DNA of 64,000 nt from Candidatus Poribacteria bacterium (GTDB lineage: Bacteria > Poribacteria > WGA-4E > WGA-3G). The translations under genes and the position numbers were made by a program. The stretch covers positions 1 to 64,000 of the forward strand of contig JAGFCA010000075.1 in NCBI GenBank assembly GCA_022394755.1, in the 5' to 3' direction. Below, piece by piece: positions 43,389 through 55,153 of this stretch (positions within the stretch are counted from its first letter, which is position 1; each line of letters begins with the position of its first letter). Under the pieces are notes generated by a model, which did not search any database, was not told the origin of the DNA, and was given only the letters and a program-made list of their open reading frames with translations.

Positions 43389-45704
43389 GTGAAAGTAGAA
43401 ATGCAACTCGGAAGCGAAAAGCTATCGATTGAAATGGGGAAAGTTGCTAAACAAGCAGATGGGGCCGTTTGGGTACAATACGGTGGAACAGTTGTGTTAG
43501 TGACGGTAGTGGCAGATGATTCTGAAAATGACCTTGATTTTTTCCCTTTGACTGTAGATTATAGAGAAAGAGCCTACGCTGCAGGACGTATACCAACAGT
43601 ATATGGCAGACGTGAACCTCGACCAGGAACAAATGAACAACTTGTCGCACGTCTAATTGACCATTGTATCCGTCCACTTTTCCCTAAGGATTTTAAAGCT
43701 GAAGTTCAAGTACTGTGTACGGTCTTGTCTTCAGATGGTATTCATCCAGCTGATGTACCAGCATTAATTGGTACATCCGCTGCATTATCTGTATCAGATA
43801 TTCCATTCAACGGTCCAGTAGCAGCAGTAACCGTTGGAAAAAAAGATGATAAATTAGTTATTAACCCAACTTATGAAGAATTACACAGTTCAGAAGTAGA
43901 ACTTTTTGTAAGTGGTACAGCAAACGCAGTGATGTCTGTTGAAGGGGGAGGAAATGAAATACCAGACGATGAAGTTATAGATACAATTATCACTGCTCAT
44001 GAAGAAATTAAAGAAATAATTAAGCTCCAAGAAGGTATTGTTGCTGTTTTTAGTGAGGAAAAACGTGAATTTGAAGCTAAGAATGTTGAAGATACATTGA
44101 ATTCACGGGTTAGAGATCTCGCTACTTCACGCATTCGTGAATCCATCGGAATGTCAGATAAGAAACAACGTGAAGATTTTTTAGAACAAATCCAATCAGA
44201 TATACTATCTGAAATTCAAGATGATGGACCAGATGTAATTGACCCAATTGCTGAAAAAGATGCAAAATCAATTCTAAGTGATATTGAGAAAGAAGAGATG
44301 CGCCAAGCCATCTTGAGTGAAGGTAAACGAGTTGATGGACGTGGCGTTACCGATATACGTTCTATATCGGGAGAAGTCGCTCTATTACCAAGAACACACG
44401 GGTCCGCCTTATTTTCACGCGGACAAACACAAGCATTGTGTGTAACAACTCTTGGCACATCAGGTGACGAAGATGTTCAACGCGGTTTGGATGGAGAAGT
44501 CAGACGTGCATTCTTTTTACATTACAATTTCCCACCCTTTAGTACCGGTGAAGTAAAACGAATGATGGGACCAGGTCGACGTGAGATCGGACACGGTTCT
44601 CTTGCACAGAAGGCACTTGAGCCGGTCATACCAGCAAAAGAAGATTTCAATTATACTATACGCGTTGTATCAGAGATCTTGGAATCGAATGCTTCATCAT
44701 CAATGGCTACTGTTTGTGGGGCATCACTGTCTCTATTGGATGCAGGCGTGCCATTAAAAAGACCCGTTGCAGGAATCGGTGTTGGTCTCATCAAAGAAGG
44801 TGAACATGAAGCGATTTTAACCGATATGTTGGGTACTGAAGATTTTCTCGGCGATATGGATTTTAAGATTGCTGGTACCACCGAAGGTGTAACCGCTATC
44901 CAAATGGATATAAAAATTGATGGAGTTACTCCTGAACTTATGCGTCGGGCAATTCATCAAGCAAAAGAAGCACGACTTTCTGTTATAGATCAAATGAACG
45001 CTGTAATTAGTCAACCTCGTGCTGAATTATCCGAATACGCACCAAGAATATATTCACTTCAGATCGCGCCACAAAAAATAAAAGATCTCATCGGTCCACG
45101 TGGTAAGACTGTTCAAGGTATTCAAGAGGAAACTAATACGACGATCAACATTGATGATGATGGTTCTGTCGAAATTGCCTCTACAAGTGCAGAAGATGTT
45201 AGACGCGCTGAAGAAAAAATACGCGCTGTAACAGCAATGCCTGAAATCGGAAAGGAATATGAAGGAAAAGTTGTCAGAACGGCATCCTTTGGTGCTTTCG
45301 TAGAGATTCTTCCTGGAAAAGATGGACTTGTTCATATTTCACAGATGGGTAATGGATATGTTCGTAGAGCTGAAGATGTCATGAAAGTTGGCGATGAAGT
45401 TACTGTTAAAATCTTGACAATTGATGAACAAGGTAGAATTGATTTATCACTTATCGCTGCAAACGGTGTTCCTCTTGAAGAACTTGATACATCCTCTGAT
45501 TCTGATTCTGATCCCAGTTCTGACTCAGATAATGACTCTGATCAAGATCAGCGAGAACCTCGTGAGCAGAATAGATCAAACTATCGAGATAATCGTCAAA
45601 ACAGAGACAATCGTGATCGACGAAACAATCGTGATCAGCAACGTGATAATTCGCGAGATAACAGAAATCGCAGGTCTCCCCGTATTCCTAAAGGTAGGTT
45701 CTAA
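43389..45704 (+). CDS. pnp: Polyribonucleotide nucleotidyltransferase (PNPase)
   Basis: 771 aa from GTG with AGGAGG upstream. Two RNase PH domains (GRREPRPGTNEQLVARLIDH; FPPFSTGEVKRMMGPGRREI) flank a helical linker. A KH domain (IKDLIGPRGKTVQGIQ, about 555-615) and an S1 domain (VRTASFGAFVEILPGKDGLV, about 625-695) follow. The last 75 residues are disordered: a Ser/Asp run, then an Arg/Asn/Asp run. It degrades RNA 3' to 5' with phosphate. The charged tail may recruit partners. Confidence 0.98.
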   Translation: MKVEMQLGSEKLSIEMGKVAKQADGAVWVQYGGTVVLVTVVADDSENDLDFFPLTVDYRERAYAAGRIPTVYGRREPRPGTNEQLVARLIDHCIRPLFPKDFKAEVQVLCTVLSSDGIHPADVPALIGTSAALSVSDIPFNGPVAAVTVGKKDDKLVINPTYEELHSSEVELFVSGTANAVMSVEGGGNEIPDDEVIDTIITAHEEIKEIIKLQEGIVAVFSEEKREFEAKNVEDTLNSRVRDLATSRIRESIGMSDKKQREDFLEQIQSDILSEIQDDGPDVIDPIAEKDAKSILSDIEKEEMRQAILSEGKRVDGRGVTDIRSISGEVALLPRTHGSALFSRGQTQALCVTTLGTSGDEDVQRGLDGEVRRAFFLHYNFPPFSTGEVKRMMGPGRREIGHGSLAQKALEPVIPAKEDFNYTIRVVSEILESNASSSMATVCGASLSLLDAGVPLKRPVAGIGVGLIKEGEHEAILTDMLGTEDFLGDMDFKIAGTTEGVTAIQMDIKIDGVTPELMRRAIHQAKEARLSVIDQMNAVISQPRAELSEYAPRIYSLQIAPQKIKDLIGPRGKTVQGIQEETNTTINIDDDGSVEIASTSAEDVRRAEEKIRAVTAMPEIGKEYEGKVVRTASFGAFVEILPGKDGLVHISQMGNGYVRRAEDVMKVGDEVTVKILTIDEQGRIDLSLIAANGVPLEELDTSSDSDSDPSSDSDNDSDQDQREPREQNRSNYRDNRQNRDNRDRRNNRDQQRDNSRDNRNRRSPRIPKGRF

Positions 45705-45779
45705 TTTGTAGTATCTGTAATGAAAAGAACTAAGAATTAGTTCACTTGGAGAGACTCACACTTTACAGTCATTAAAATC

Positions 45780-45853
45780 GGCGAATTTCAAATACTGACA
45801 ACTTACTCTTTATTCAGGGTAAGGTGTAAAACGGATTTTGATTTTCGCCTTTT
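45780..45853 (+). terminator. Terminator of rpsO-pnp
   Basis: GGCGAA (45780) pairs with TTCGCC (45844-45849) and, past a 2-nt mismatch, TCAAA with TTTGA, followed by TTTT. Inside is a smaller CTTAC/GTAAG hairpin (45802-45823). Confidence 0.6.
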
Positions 45854-45876
45854 ATTATTACTAAATAGGGGCACAC

Positions 45877-46152
45877 ATGAGAAATCGTAATACGAGAGTT
45901 AGAAGACATCTTCAACTTAATAAAGGTGATTTACTATCACAGAAATGGATGACTAATCTTCTAACTATCGTTCTCCTGATATTAATAATAGCATTTATTA
46001 CATTATCTATTCCTTCGATAAAAAAACAGGTAGTTAATTTTGTAAGAGTGTTGTTATATGGGAAAGAAAAAGGACCTGCACGCCCAAAGGTTGCTCCAGT
46101 TCGTTTGTATAATCCATTACCATTGAATCTAAATTTTCTTCAAGGATATTAA
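45877..46152 (+). CDS. Single-span membrane protein, unknown
   Basis: 91 aa. Arg-rich N-terminus (RNRNTRVRRHLQLNK), one span at about residues 27-47 (LLTIVLLILIIAFITLSIPS) and a basic Pro-rich tail. AGGGG precedes the ATG. It is 2 bp from the LptE-like gene and probably co-transcribed; a role in the envelope is possible but no family is recognised. Confidence 0.65.
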   Translation: MRNRNTRVRRHLQLNKGDLLSQKWMTNLLTIVLLILIIAFITLSIPSIKKQVVNFVRVLLYGKEKGPARPKVAPVRLYNPLPLNLNFLQGY

Positions 46153-46154
46153 GC

Positions 46155-46751
46155 ATGTATATGTATCTTCTTCATTCTTATAAGTCATATATACAGAAAA
46201 AACCTTTGGATATGTCAAGTTTGCCACAGAAATGGTCTAACCTGTCATACCTTGTTTGTTTTATATTTACTTTAACAGTACTTATCGGTGGTTGTGGTTA
46301 TGTTTCTACTTCATCATATCTTGAGCATATAGATACAATACGGATAGAACCAATTCAGATTCTTGATGCAGATATTGCTTATGACAATGTTACTCAAAAA
46401 CCTTATGATGAAGTAATTCATGATAAATTGACCAATCGTTTTAATCGTAAATGGAGTGATGGTTCAGATTCCAAGTTTACTATACGGATTATGGACTATG
46501 ATATTAAGGAACAAGGATATGGTCCAAGTGGGAATGTAGAAATGTTACGTATGAGTTTACAGGTAGAGTATGAGTTCATTGATAATGTAAGGAATAATCT
46601 CATCGCAAGAACTGATAATCATCTGCAAATACATGATTTTTATATTGTTGAGAATCGAGGAGAACCACCAGAGACTGTTGATCAAGCGAAAACTTTGATA
46701 ATTGACGAACTTATTGAGGATCTATACAATCAACTTGCAGAACAATGGTAA
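46155..46751 (+). CDS. LptE-like outer-membrane lipoprotein
   Basis: Up to 198 aa. A hydrophobic stretch ends in the lipobox LIGGC, then GYVSTSSYLEHIDTIRIEPI, the typical start of LptE proteins that plug LptD for LPS insertion. The rest shows the alternating strands and final helix (IIDELIEDLYNQLAEQW) of this family. Two starts are possible: ATG 46155 (AGGA upstream) or ATG 46212, which gives a shorter, more usual signal peptide. Confidence 0.75.
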   Translation: MYMYLLHSYKSYIQKKPLDMSSLPQKWSNLSYLVCFIFTLTVLIGGCGYVSTSSYLEHIDTIRIEPIQILDADIAYDNVTQKPYDEVIHDKLTNRFNRKWSDGSDSKFTIRIMDYDIKEQGYGPSGNVEMLRMSLQVEYEFIDNVRNNLIARTDNHLQIHDFYIVENRGEPPETVDQAKTLIIDELIEDLYNQLAEQW

Positions 46752-46755
46752 TATT

Positions 46756-47817
46756 ATGAGAAATATTAGACCTGTTTTGCTGAGTTTATTTTTTATCTTT
46801 TTACTTTCGTGTCAACAAGAACAGGGTAATTATACAACGGTTAATCAAGATGGAAGATTTATATTTGGAATTTGGAATGCGCCAACAAAAAAAATCGCTT
46901 CTGATGTAATTCCTGTAGTCTTAGATAGAATTCGTATAAATTCCACGAATTATACATTAAATAAAAAAAGTGAAAATAATCCTAACAAAGAAAATCAAGA
47001 ATCAAATAAAAATAGCAGATTTATCTTAAACGATCAACCACTTAAATATATAACTACTGCAGCCCCTGAAACACTATTACCTAAAGATGGTGATACCAAA
47101 GATTGGGTACATTCAGGAATCCCTTCTACCTATAACTCCGAGACACTATATAATGATCGATTCGTTTCACCAGAGATTTATCACAATTATGGGTTTCAGC
47201 GACAAGCTGAAGTGGAATACCTTAGTGCGAAACATCGATCTATCCCCTTAATCTTAGTTGAAATATTTGATATGGGTTCTCCAGAGAACGCATTTGGAAT
47301 ATATAGTGTGTTCTCATATTCACATCAAGATTTCGAATGGATTGGATGTAAAGCACTTATTTCACCAAAATATGTGCGATTCTGGAAAGGGAAGTATTTT
47401 ATCCAAATTGAAGGTTATGAGATTGCAACACCAATTAAAAATGGTATGATTGACCTTGCAAAAGTAATAGTAAATAGTATAAAGGATGTGCCTCAAGAAA
47501 TTCCGTTGTTTAAACTGTTGCCACTACCTTTGATCAAAGGTAGTGAAGAATACTTTTCTAATAATTGGACACTACATTATATTGATAAGGCACTACCAAA
47601 AATTATCCCGGAATTAACCAGTGGGTCAATAGGAATTTCTGCAAAATACTATGATAAAGAGAATAAGAAATCACTAAATCCGTATACGATATTTCTCTTC
47701 AATTATCCTAATGAGTCAGATGCAAAATCCGCGTATATGGACTATCGTAACAACTTACAAACTGAGAAAGTTCGTGCAATTGAATCGAATAACAGTAGTA
47801 TTACAATAAGTGAATAG
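46756..47817 (+). CDS. Lipoprotein resembling DUF6599
   Basis: 353 aa from ATG 46756 (the longer frame would overlap the LptE-like gene by 50 bp). Signal peptide with lipobox FLLSC. After a low-complexity Asn/Lys/Glu stretch, the body reads LLPKDGDTKDWVHSGIPSTY, then a Tyr-rich segment and EIFDMGSPENAFGIYSVFS, a pattern typical of DUF6599. Function unknown. Located on the cell surface or in the periplasm. Confidence 0.65.
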   Translation: MRNIRPVLLSLFFIFLLSCQQEQGNYTTVNQDGRFIFGIWNAPTKKIASDVIPVVLDRIRINSTNYTLNKKSENNPNKENQESNKNSRFILNDQPLKYITTAAPETLLPKDGDTKDWVHSGIPSTYNSETLYNDRFVSPEIYHNYGFQRQAEVEYLSAKHRSIPLILVEIFDMGSPENAFGIYSVFSYSHQDFEWIGCKALISPKYVRFWKGKYFIQIEGYEIATPIKNGMIDLAKVIVNSIKDVPQEIPLFKLLPLPLIKGSEEYFSNNWTLHYIDKALPKIIPELTSGSIGISAKYYDKENKKSLNPYTIFLFNYPNESDAKSAYMDYRNNLQTEKVRAIESNNSSITISE

Positions 47818-47898
47818 GTTTTAGAATTTTAGTAATTATTCATATTAAAAACTTGGGATAATTATAAAAATCCAACGCTATTGATTAAAGGAGTAATT

Positions 47899-48654
47899 AT
47901 GCGTGGTGATTTTGAAGCATATCTGAATGATGACTTTCGTGATGATTCTGGTAATTTGAACCTAAACACACTTCTTGAATTAGAAGATGAAGCATCTATG
48001 GATGTAGCAGTCATCATGCCTACCCCTCAACCCGATCCACAGAATAGTGAACTCGGAGATGTTATACGAGGGAACGAACGAGCACTTGGTTGTTCACTTA
48101 TACATCCTACCGAACCTGATCCTATTCAGAAAGTTAAATTATCTGCAGATGAATGGGGGATGCGTGGTATTAAACTTATGCCTGCGATTCACAATTACAA
48201 TGTAGATGATCCAATGGTACGACCTGTCGTTGAAGCAGCCAGAGATTGTGGTTTGATCATCTCAATTCATTCTGGACCAAATAATTGTCATCCAAATCGG
48301 ATAGGTACAGTAGCAAGTTGGGTACCAGAAACTCCTGTCATTATGGATCACATGGGATTTCCAGATGATTTGGATGATGCTATTTCACAAGCAAAGAAAA
48401 ACAAGAATATCTATTTAGGAACAACTATCCTACGTTTTCATCGTCGTTGGGGAACAGATCCTGATACAGTTGTACCTACAGAAGTTAAAAATGCTATTGA
48501 TACACTTGGACCTGAACAAGTTGTGTTTGGATCTAACTTACCTGAATACCGACCAATTCAAGTTGTAAACGCAATAAAACGTTTGAAACTTGGAGACGAT
48601 GCTGAAGCATTAATATTCGGTGATAATCTTGCTCGAATTTATGGATTAACGTAA
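47899..48654 (+). CDS. Amidohydrolase-family protein (TIM-barrel, ACMSD-like)
   Basis: 251 aa from ATG 47899, with AAAGGAG 7 nt upstream. The chain has VAVIMPTPQ, WGMRGIKLMPAIHNYNV, IISIHSGPNNCHP, PVIMDHMGFP and VVFGSNLPEY, corresponding to the barrel strands of amidohydrolase-2 enzymes, including His and Asp positions. The usual N-terminal H-x-H is missing (MRGDFEAYLND), so metal binding may be reduced. Substrate unknown. Confidence 0.8.
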   Translation: MRGDFEAYLNDDFRDDSGNLNLNTLLELEDEASMDVAVIMPTPQPDPQNSELGDVIRGNERALGCSLIHPTEPDPIQKVKLSADEWGMRGIKLMPAIHNYNVDDPMVRPVVEAARDCGLIISIHSGPNNCHPNRIGTVASWVPETPVIMDHMGFPDDLDDAISQAKKNKNIYLGTTILRFHRRWGTDPDTVVPTEVKNAIDTLGPEQVVFGSNLPEYRPIQVVNAIKRLKLGDDAEALIFGDNLARIYGLT

Positions 48655-48708
48655 TCACTCATCTATCATAGTCGTTTAGTAAATAAATATTATCCATAGG
48701 TAAGAGAC

Positions 48709-49779
48709 ATGAGAAGAACACCGCTTTTTGAAGTTCACAAATCCCTTGAGGCTAAATTTACTGAATTCAGTGGATGGGAAATGCCTGTTCAATATACCAG
48801 CATTGTTAAAGAGCATTTAGCTGTAAGAAAGTCAGTTGGGTTGTTTGATCTTTCACATATGGGAGAAATTGATATTCAAGGGGATGGGGCAAAGGAATTA
48901 GTAGAGAAACTGTGCACGAATGATACTAACCGGTTGATTGATGGTCAGGCATTATATTCTCTTATATGTAATGAAAACGGTGGGATAGTCGATGATATTT
49001 TAGTCTATAGACATTCTGAAAATGATTATACAATGGTAGTCAATGCTGGAAATATTGACAAAGACTTCGCATGGTTCAATGCACATAATGATACTGGTGC
49101 AGAAATATCAGATGATAGCGATAATACGGTATTGATTGCAATTCAAGGTCCCAAATCATTAGATATTTTGAATAACTATGTTTCTAATCGTGATCTATCA
49201 GATATCTCATTCTTTCGATTTGTCATTGATGTAGTTGATGGTATACCTGCAGCAATCTCACGAACTGGGTATACTGGTGAATTAGGTTTTGAACTATATA
49301 TAAAAGCAGAAAATGCCTTAGACCTATGGAACACTCTTTATCCAGATGTAATTGAAGCAGGAGGTTTACCTGTTGGACTCGGTGCTCGTGATACACTCAG
49401 ATTGGAAGCTGGACTTAGACTCTATGGGATGGATATGAATGAAAATACTACACCCTATGATGTAGGATTAGGAAGGTTCGTTAAGTTTAAAGATAGAAAT
49501 TTTATAGGTAAGGGAATATTCTTGTCTCAAAAGGAGAAGCGGGACCAACAGAAGAAGTTAGTTGGTTTTAAAATGCTTGATCGTACTGTAGCACGGTGTG
49601 GGTATGCTGTATATAAAGACGGAGATCATATTGGTGAAGTTACAAGTGGTGCTCCTTCACCAAGTTTAAAATATAATATCGGTTTCGCTCTAATTCAGAA
49701 TCAGAAAGTAAAACAAATTGAAATTGATATACGAGGAAAAATGCATACTGCCGAAATCGTGAAAGTTCCTTTTATTTAA
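48709..49779 (+). CDS. gcvT: Glycine cleavage system aminomethyltransferase (T protein)
   Basis: 356 aa. It transfers the methylene from the H-protein arm to tetrahydrofolate and releases ammonia. RTPLFEVHKSLEAKFTEFSG, GLFDLSHMGEIDIQG, SRTGYTGELGFELY and GARDTLRLEAGLRLYG are family signatures. It precedes gcvH and gcvP but is separated from them by a 2-kb decayed gene. Confidence 0.97.
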   Translation: MRRTPLFEVHKSLEAKFTEFSGWEMPVQYTSIVKEHLAVRKSVGLFDLSHMGEIDIQGDGAKELVEKLCTNDTNRLIDGQALYSLICNENGGIVDDILVYRHSENDYTMVVNAGNIDKDFAWFNAHNDTGAEISDDSDNTVLIAIQGPKSLDILNNYVSNRDLSDISFFRFVIDVVDGIPAAISRTGYTGELGFELYIKAENALDLWNTLYPDVIEAGGLPVGLGARDTLRLEAGLRLYGMDMNENTTPYDVGLGRFVKFKDRNFIGKGIFLSQKEKRDQQKKLVGFKMLDRTVARCGYAVYKDGDHIGEVTSGAPSPSLKYNIGFALIQNQKVKQIEIDIRGKMHTAEIVKVPFI

Positions 49780-49848
49780 TGGTAATACCTAAGAGTTTAA
49801 TAGATATAATATATTAGGTCTTAAGTTGATAAGGTTAAAAACATAAAA

Positions 49849-51839
49849 ATGAGACATTACATTAGATTCTTATTTAACTGTTTAGTTCTTGGAATACTTC
49901 TCTTACCCTTAAATCTGCAGGTTAACGCGCAGGAAATATCTGAAAAAGATGGAGAATCGAAGTTTATTGATAAAGTAGGAGAGTCTACAGTTCAATTAGT
50001 TAAAGGTAACAACTCACTTGTAATTGGATATGGATTTTTTGTCGAACGAGATAAGATTGCAACGAATTTCCAAGTTGTCGCAAATCTTATAAACGGACCT
50101 ATATTCGTTAGATACGGTCAACAGGAAACAACTTGGACAGTAGAAGGCGTAGCTGCCTTTGATATCAAGAACGAAATTGTCATCCTCAAAATTGCGGGTA
50201 TAGGCACTCCGTTGACTTTTGGGAACAGTGATACGCTCAATATTGGTGATAATGTATATGTTGTGGGTTACCACAATCCTCAGGAAAAATTCGAGGGTAC
50301 TGTCGGAACTGTAGAACACATACGGAAAAACGATAATTGGATACAGACAACTATTCAAACTTATATGAAGAACAGCGGGGCACCAGTGCTAAACAGTAAG
50401 GGGGAAGTCATAGGGATACACATGGGTAGTTTCTTGGACACTACTCCCCAAGTCATACCCAAGAAATTGGGAGAAGACAAACCATATAACACTTACCCTT
50501 CAAATGCACTCAAACCATTGTTATCAGTCTCAACATCATCTGAACCTTTGGAAGAATGGATGAAAAGAGAACCTGTTAGGGCATATAACCATTATAAACT
50601 TGGACAGATGTATTATTACAGCGGTTTCTATGGTAGAGCATCTGATCAATTTGATATATCCGTCAAACTAAACCCTGAGCATTTTGAAACATACATATAT
50701 AGAGCTCAATCCAATATCTTTCAAGAGCAAACTAAAAAACCTATAAGTGATTAAACTAAAGCAATTACACTTAAACCTAATGTCGCATCCACCTACTTTA
50801 GCAGAGGATTTATTAAGAGTTACCATGGGGATTTACTGGGAACATTAGAAGATTTTAATCAAGCCATTAGCATTGAACCTGATTATGCTAAATCCTATTT
50901 TTTTCATCAAATACGTGGAGAGATAAAATACAGACTTGGTAATTATATTGAGGCTATAGATAACTTCACACAAGCAATTAATATTACACCTACAGAGGCA
51001 AAGAGTTACGGATGGCGCGATGCAGCAAAAGTTGAAATTGAAACTATGAGGGTGCTATAAGAGATTTTAATCATGCGATAAAAAATAAACCTGAGGATAC
51101 CGAAGGGTATATTAGTCGTGCACGTGCAAAGGCTGCAAATGGGAATTATGAGGCGGCAATTGCTGACCATAATAAAGCTATAAATATAAATCCTGAAAAT
51201 GCCAATCTCTATAGTCTTCGAGGTGAAACAAAGGCTTTATTTAAAAAATATGAGGAAGCAATCACTGATCATGATATAGCTATAAAACTTAATCCAAAGA
51301 GTCTTTTACTTCGTAGTTCTCGTTGTGAAACAAAAGCTGAAAGTGGTGATTATGAAGGGGCAATTGCTGACTATGATGTAGTTATAAAACTTAATAATAA
51401 AGTTCCATATATTTATTACTCTCGCGGTAAAGTAAAGGCTAAAAGTGGTGATTATGAAGGGGCAATCGCAGACTATAATAAAGCCATAAATCTTAACCAA
51501 GAAGATAATTTTCTTTATTCTGGAGATGCCGATTTTTTACACGCTCGTGCGAATGTAAAGGCTGCAACTGGTGATTACGTTGGCGCAATCAACGACTATG
51601 ATCAGATTATAAAAATAAGATCTGAATATGCAAAAGCGTACAATGATCGTGGGGTAACAAAGGTTGCTCTCAAGGACTATGCCGGCGCAATTGCTGATTA
51701 TGATAAAGCAATTGAACTTTACCCATTGTTTGCAGATGGCTACCATCATCGTGGACTATTAAAAGAATTACTTGGACAGAATGATGCAGCAAAAATCGAC
51801 TTTGAGAAAGCAAAAGAGATTCGAACAAATATTAAATAA
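49849..51839 (+). pseudogene. Decayed trypsin-like protease/TPR protein between gcvT and gcvH
   Basis: The first frame (301 aa) has a signal peptide (LGILLLPLNLQVNAQ) and a chymotrypsin-fold protease: ATNFQVVA where TNxHV is expected, so Gln replaces the catalytic His; Asp is kept in AAFDIKNEIVILK and Ser in KNSGAPVLN. TPR repeats follow. TAA at 50752 interrupts SD*TKAITLKP in frame; the frame then stops at 51058. A shift of one base near 51031-51045 restores YEGAIRDFNHAI and eight or so TPRs run to the stop at 51837. One nonsense and one frameshift mutation suffice. Confidence 0.85.
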
Positions 51840-51894
51840 TAAGATTGGAATTAATTTTTTGACCTAATTTCAATCAAACGCATGAAGGAAGACT

Positions 51895-52281
51895 ATGATT
51901 CCACAAGAATTAAAATTTAATGAAAGTCATGAATGGGTAAGACAAGATGGTGATACTGCAACTATTGGTATCACAGACTATGCACAATCAGAAATACAAG
52001 ATATAGTATTTGTTGAATTACCTGATGTTGGTACAAATGTAAATCATAAAACAGAATTTGGTGTGATTGAATCTGTTAAAGCAGCATTTGACCTATATGC
52101 TCCTGTTAGTGGAGAAGTAATTGAAGTAAACGAATCTCTCCTTGATACCCCTGAATTGGTAAACGAATCTCCTTATGATGAAGGTTGGTTTTTAAAAATA
52201 AAAATGTCCGACCCGACTGAACTTGATGCCCTCCTTGATGCAGATGAGTATCAAACACACATTGAGGGAGACAATGTCTAA
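51895..52281 (+). CDS. gcvH: Glycine cleavage system H protein
   Basis: 128 aa. It carries the lipoyl arm on the Lys in [32 protein letters not shown] and [18 protein letters not shown] are typical. GAAGGAAG is upstream of the ATG. It overlaps gcvP by 8 bp. Confidence 0.97.
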   Translation: MIPQELKFNESHEWVRQDGDTATIGITDYAQSEIQDIVFVELPDVGTNVNHKTEFGVIESVKAAFDLYAPVSGEVIEVNESLLDTPELVNESPYDEGWFLKIKMSDPTELDALLDADEYQTHIEGDNV

Positions 52282-55153
52282 TATAGGAGCAAATGATACC
52301 TCTTTTTCCAAGAGACATATAGGTCCCCGTACTGAAGATATTCAACTAATGTTAACAACATTAGGATATTCTTCAATTGATGCCTTTATTGAGGATGTTG
52401 TACCATCAGACATCCGAACTTCATCACCCTTAGAATTATCAATCAACAAGGATATAGATTCTTATTCAGATGGTCTTTCTGAATTTGAAGTACTTGATGT
52501 TCTAAACCACCTTGCATCCCAAAACGAAGTCTTCCGTTCCTTCATTGGTTTGGGTTATTATAACTGTTTTGTACCTCCTGTCATACAAAGGAATATCCTC
52601 GAAAATCCTGGTTGGTACACACAATACACACCTTATCAAGCAGAGATCTCACAAGGTCGATTAGAGGCATTACTTAATTTTCAGACTATGGTCATAGACC
52701 TAACTGGCCTACCAATTGCCAATGCATCTTTATTAGATGAAGCAACAGCCGCTGCTGAAGCTATGGGTATGTGTTTTGCTAATGTACCTGAAGAGATAAG
52801 TCGTACTTTTTTTGTCTCAGATACCTGTCATCCCCAAACACTTGCTGTTCTTCAAACACGTGCCGAACCACTTGGTATACACCTCGAAATTGGTAGTCAT
52901 CAAGACGTTACTTTTGATAAACCTATTTTAGGTGCAATAGTTCAATATCCTGCTACAGATGGTGTCATCTATGATTATCATCAATTCGCAGAACAGGTAC
53001 ATGCTGCAGGGGGTCTATTTGTTACTGCAACAGACTTATTAGCACTCCTTGTATTAAAACCACCCAGTGAATTTGGGGCAGATATCGTTATTGGAAATTC
53101 ACAACGTTTCGGTGTACCACTCGGATATGGTGGTCCTCATGCTGCTTTTCTCTCTACACATGATGAACTAAAACGTAGTATTCCAGGACGAATTGCAGGT
53201 GTCTCACAAGATGTAAATGGAGAACCAGCAATCAGATTAGCATTACAGACAAGAGAACAACACATACGACGGGAGAAAGCAACAAGTAATATATGTACAG
53301 CACAAGTACTACTGGCTGTCATGGCTGGAATGTATGCTGTATATCATGGTCCTGATGGATTAAGACAGATTGCTGAAAGAGTTCATAATAATACATATAC
53401 ATTACGTACAAAACTTGAAAAGATTGGATATCACACTGGAAATGAACCAAGTTTTGATACAATATGTGTTAATGTAGAAACAGAAGAATCAGAAGAAATA
53501 TTCAATAATGCTATTCAAAAGAAGATTAACCTACGATCAATAAATTCCAAACAAATCGGCATATCTATAGATGAAACAACTTCAGAAGCTGATATTGAGG
53601 ATTTAATTAGTCTTTTTCCTAAAAAAGAAATTAGTAATGAAAAAGAAAATTCCCTCAAGATACCTTCAAAGTTACAACGTACATCAGAATTTTTGACACA
53701 TCCTGTCTTCAATAGTTATCATTCAGAAACTGAGATGTTAAGGTATATCAATAGATTACAAGGAAAAGATCTCTCACTTGTAAATTCAATGATACCTCTC
53801 GGATCCTGTACAATGAAGTTGAATGCAACAACTGAAATGGTTCCGGTAACCTATAAGGAGTTTGGAGGATTACATCCATTTGTCCCTTGTGAGCAAGCAC
53901 AAGGTTATCAGATTCTATTCAAACAATTGGAAACATGGTTAGCAGAAATTACTGGGTATGATGCAATTTCTCTACAACCAAATGCTGGCTCTCAAGGTGA
54001 ATATGCAGGATTGTTGGTTATTCGAAAATACCATCAGAGCAGAGGAGATGATAATCGGGATGTATGTTTAATTCCCACATCCGCACATGGTACAAATCCT
54101 GCAAGCGCTGTCATGGCTGGTATGAAGGTCGTTGTTGTTGCATGTGATACAGAAGGTAATATAGATCTTGAAGACTTACACGAAAAAGCAGAAGCTCATC
54201 AAGAAACTCTTGCCGCTGCAATGATAACCTATCCTTCCACACACGGAGTTTTTGAAGAGGAAATACGTGAAATCTGTCACATCATTCATAAAAATGGTGG
54301 TCAGGTATATATGGATGGGGCAAACCTAAACGCTCTCGTAGGGCTTAGTCGTCCTGCGGAACTTGGAATGGATGTATGCCATCTGAACCTACATAAGACA
54401 TTCTGTATACCACACGGAGGCGGTGGTCCAGGAATGGGGCCAATTGGTGTATCAGAACATCTGACTGAATTTTTACCAAACCACCCAATTGTACCTGTTG
54501 GTGGATCAAACGGTATTGGTCCTGTTTCCGCTGCACCATGGGGCAGTCCGGGAATACTTCCAATTTCATGGACATATATTGCAATGATGGGGGCAACAGG
54601 ATTAAAAAATGCTACTGAAGTTGCTATTTTAAATGCAAATTATATTGCGAAACAACTTGAACCACATTATAAGGTACTTTATACTGGTAAAAACGGTTTA
54701 GTTGCACATGAATGTATAATTGATTTAAGAGAATTTAAGAATACTGCTGCTGTAGAGGTTACTGATGTTGCAAAACGTTTGATGGATTATGGTTTTCATG
54801 CCCCAACCGTTTCATGGCCAGTGATCGGAACTATGATGATTGAACCGACCGAAAGTGAATCAAAAACTGAACTTGATCGTTTCTGTTCCGCTATGATTTC
54901 TATACGAGAAGAGATTGCGGAAATTGAAAATGGTGAGGTATCAAAAGATGACAATGTATTAAAGAATGCTCCTCATACTGTCGAATCTGTCACAAATACT
55001 GAATGGAACCATTCTTACACACGTGAAAAAGCTGCATTCCCACTCCCTCTGGTACGAGAATCGAAATTTTGGCCACCTGTCTCTCGAATCAACGAAGTGC
55101 ATGGAGATAGAAATCTGATCTGTTCATGCCCTCCACTTACTGAATACACTTAA
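52274..55153 (+). CDS. gcvP: Glycine dehydrogenase (decarboxylating), single-chain P protein
   Basis: 959 aa from ATG 52274, which overlaps the end of gcvH and has AGGGAG upstream; the longer frame from 52223 is less likely. N-terminal half ([40 protein letters not shown]) and C-terminal half ([24 protein letters not shown]) are both present, so it is the undivided form. The PLP lysine lies in [19 protein letters not shown]. It decarboxylates glycine and passes the aminomethyl group to GcvH. Confidence 0.97.
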   Translation: MSNIGANDTSFSKRHIGPRTEDIQLMLTTLGYSSIDAFIEDVVPSDIRTSSPLELSINKDIDSYSDGLSEFEVLDVLNHLASQNEVFRSFIGLGYYNCFVPPVIQRNILENPGWYTQYTPYQAEISQGRLEALLNFQTMVIDLTGLPIANASLLDEATAAAEAMGMCFANVPEEISRTFFVSDTCHPQTLAVLQTRAEPLGIHLEIGSHQDVTFDKPILGAIVQYPATDGVIYDYHQFAEQVHAAGGLFVTATDLLALLVLKPPSEFGADIVIGNSQRFGVPLGYGGPHAAFLSTHDELKRSIPGRIAGVSQDVNGEPAIRLALQTREQHIRREKATSNICTAQVLLAVMAGMYAVYHGPDGLRQIAERVHNNTYTLRTKLEKIGYHTGNEPSFDTICVNVETEESEEIFNNAIQKKINLRSINSKQIGISIDETTSEADIEDLISLFPKKEISNEKENSLKIPSKLQRTSEFLTHPVFNSYHSETEMLRYINRLQGKDLSLVNSMIPLGSCTMKLNATTEMVPVTYKEFGGLHPFVPCEQAQGYQILFKQLETWLAEITGYDAISLQPNAGSQGEYAGLLVIRKYHQSRGDDNRDVCLIPTSAHGTNPASAVMAGMKVVVVACDTEGNIDLEDLHEKAEAHQETLAAAMITYPSTHGVFEEEIREICHIIHKNGGQVYMDGANLNALVGLSRPAELGMDVCHLNLHKTFCIPHGGGGPGMGPIGVSEHLTEFLPNHPIVPVGGSNGIGPVSAAPWGSPGILPISWTYIAMMGATGLKNATEVAILNANYIAKQLEPHYKVLYTGKNGLVAHECIIDLREFKNTAAVEVTDVAKRLMDYGFHAPTVSWPVIGTMMIEPTESESKTELDRFCSAMISIREEIAEIENGEVSKDDNVLKNAPHTVESVTNTEWNHSYTREKAAFPLPLVRESKFWPPVSRINEVHGDRNLICSCPPLTEYT

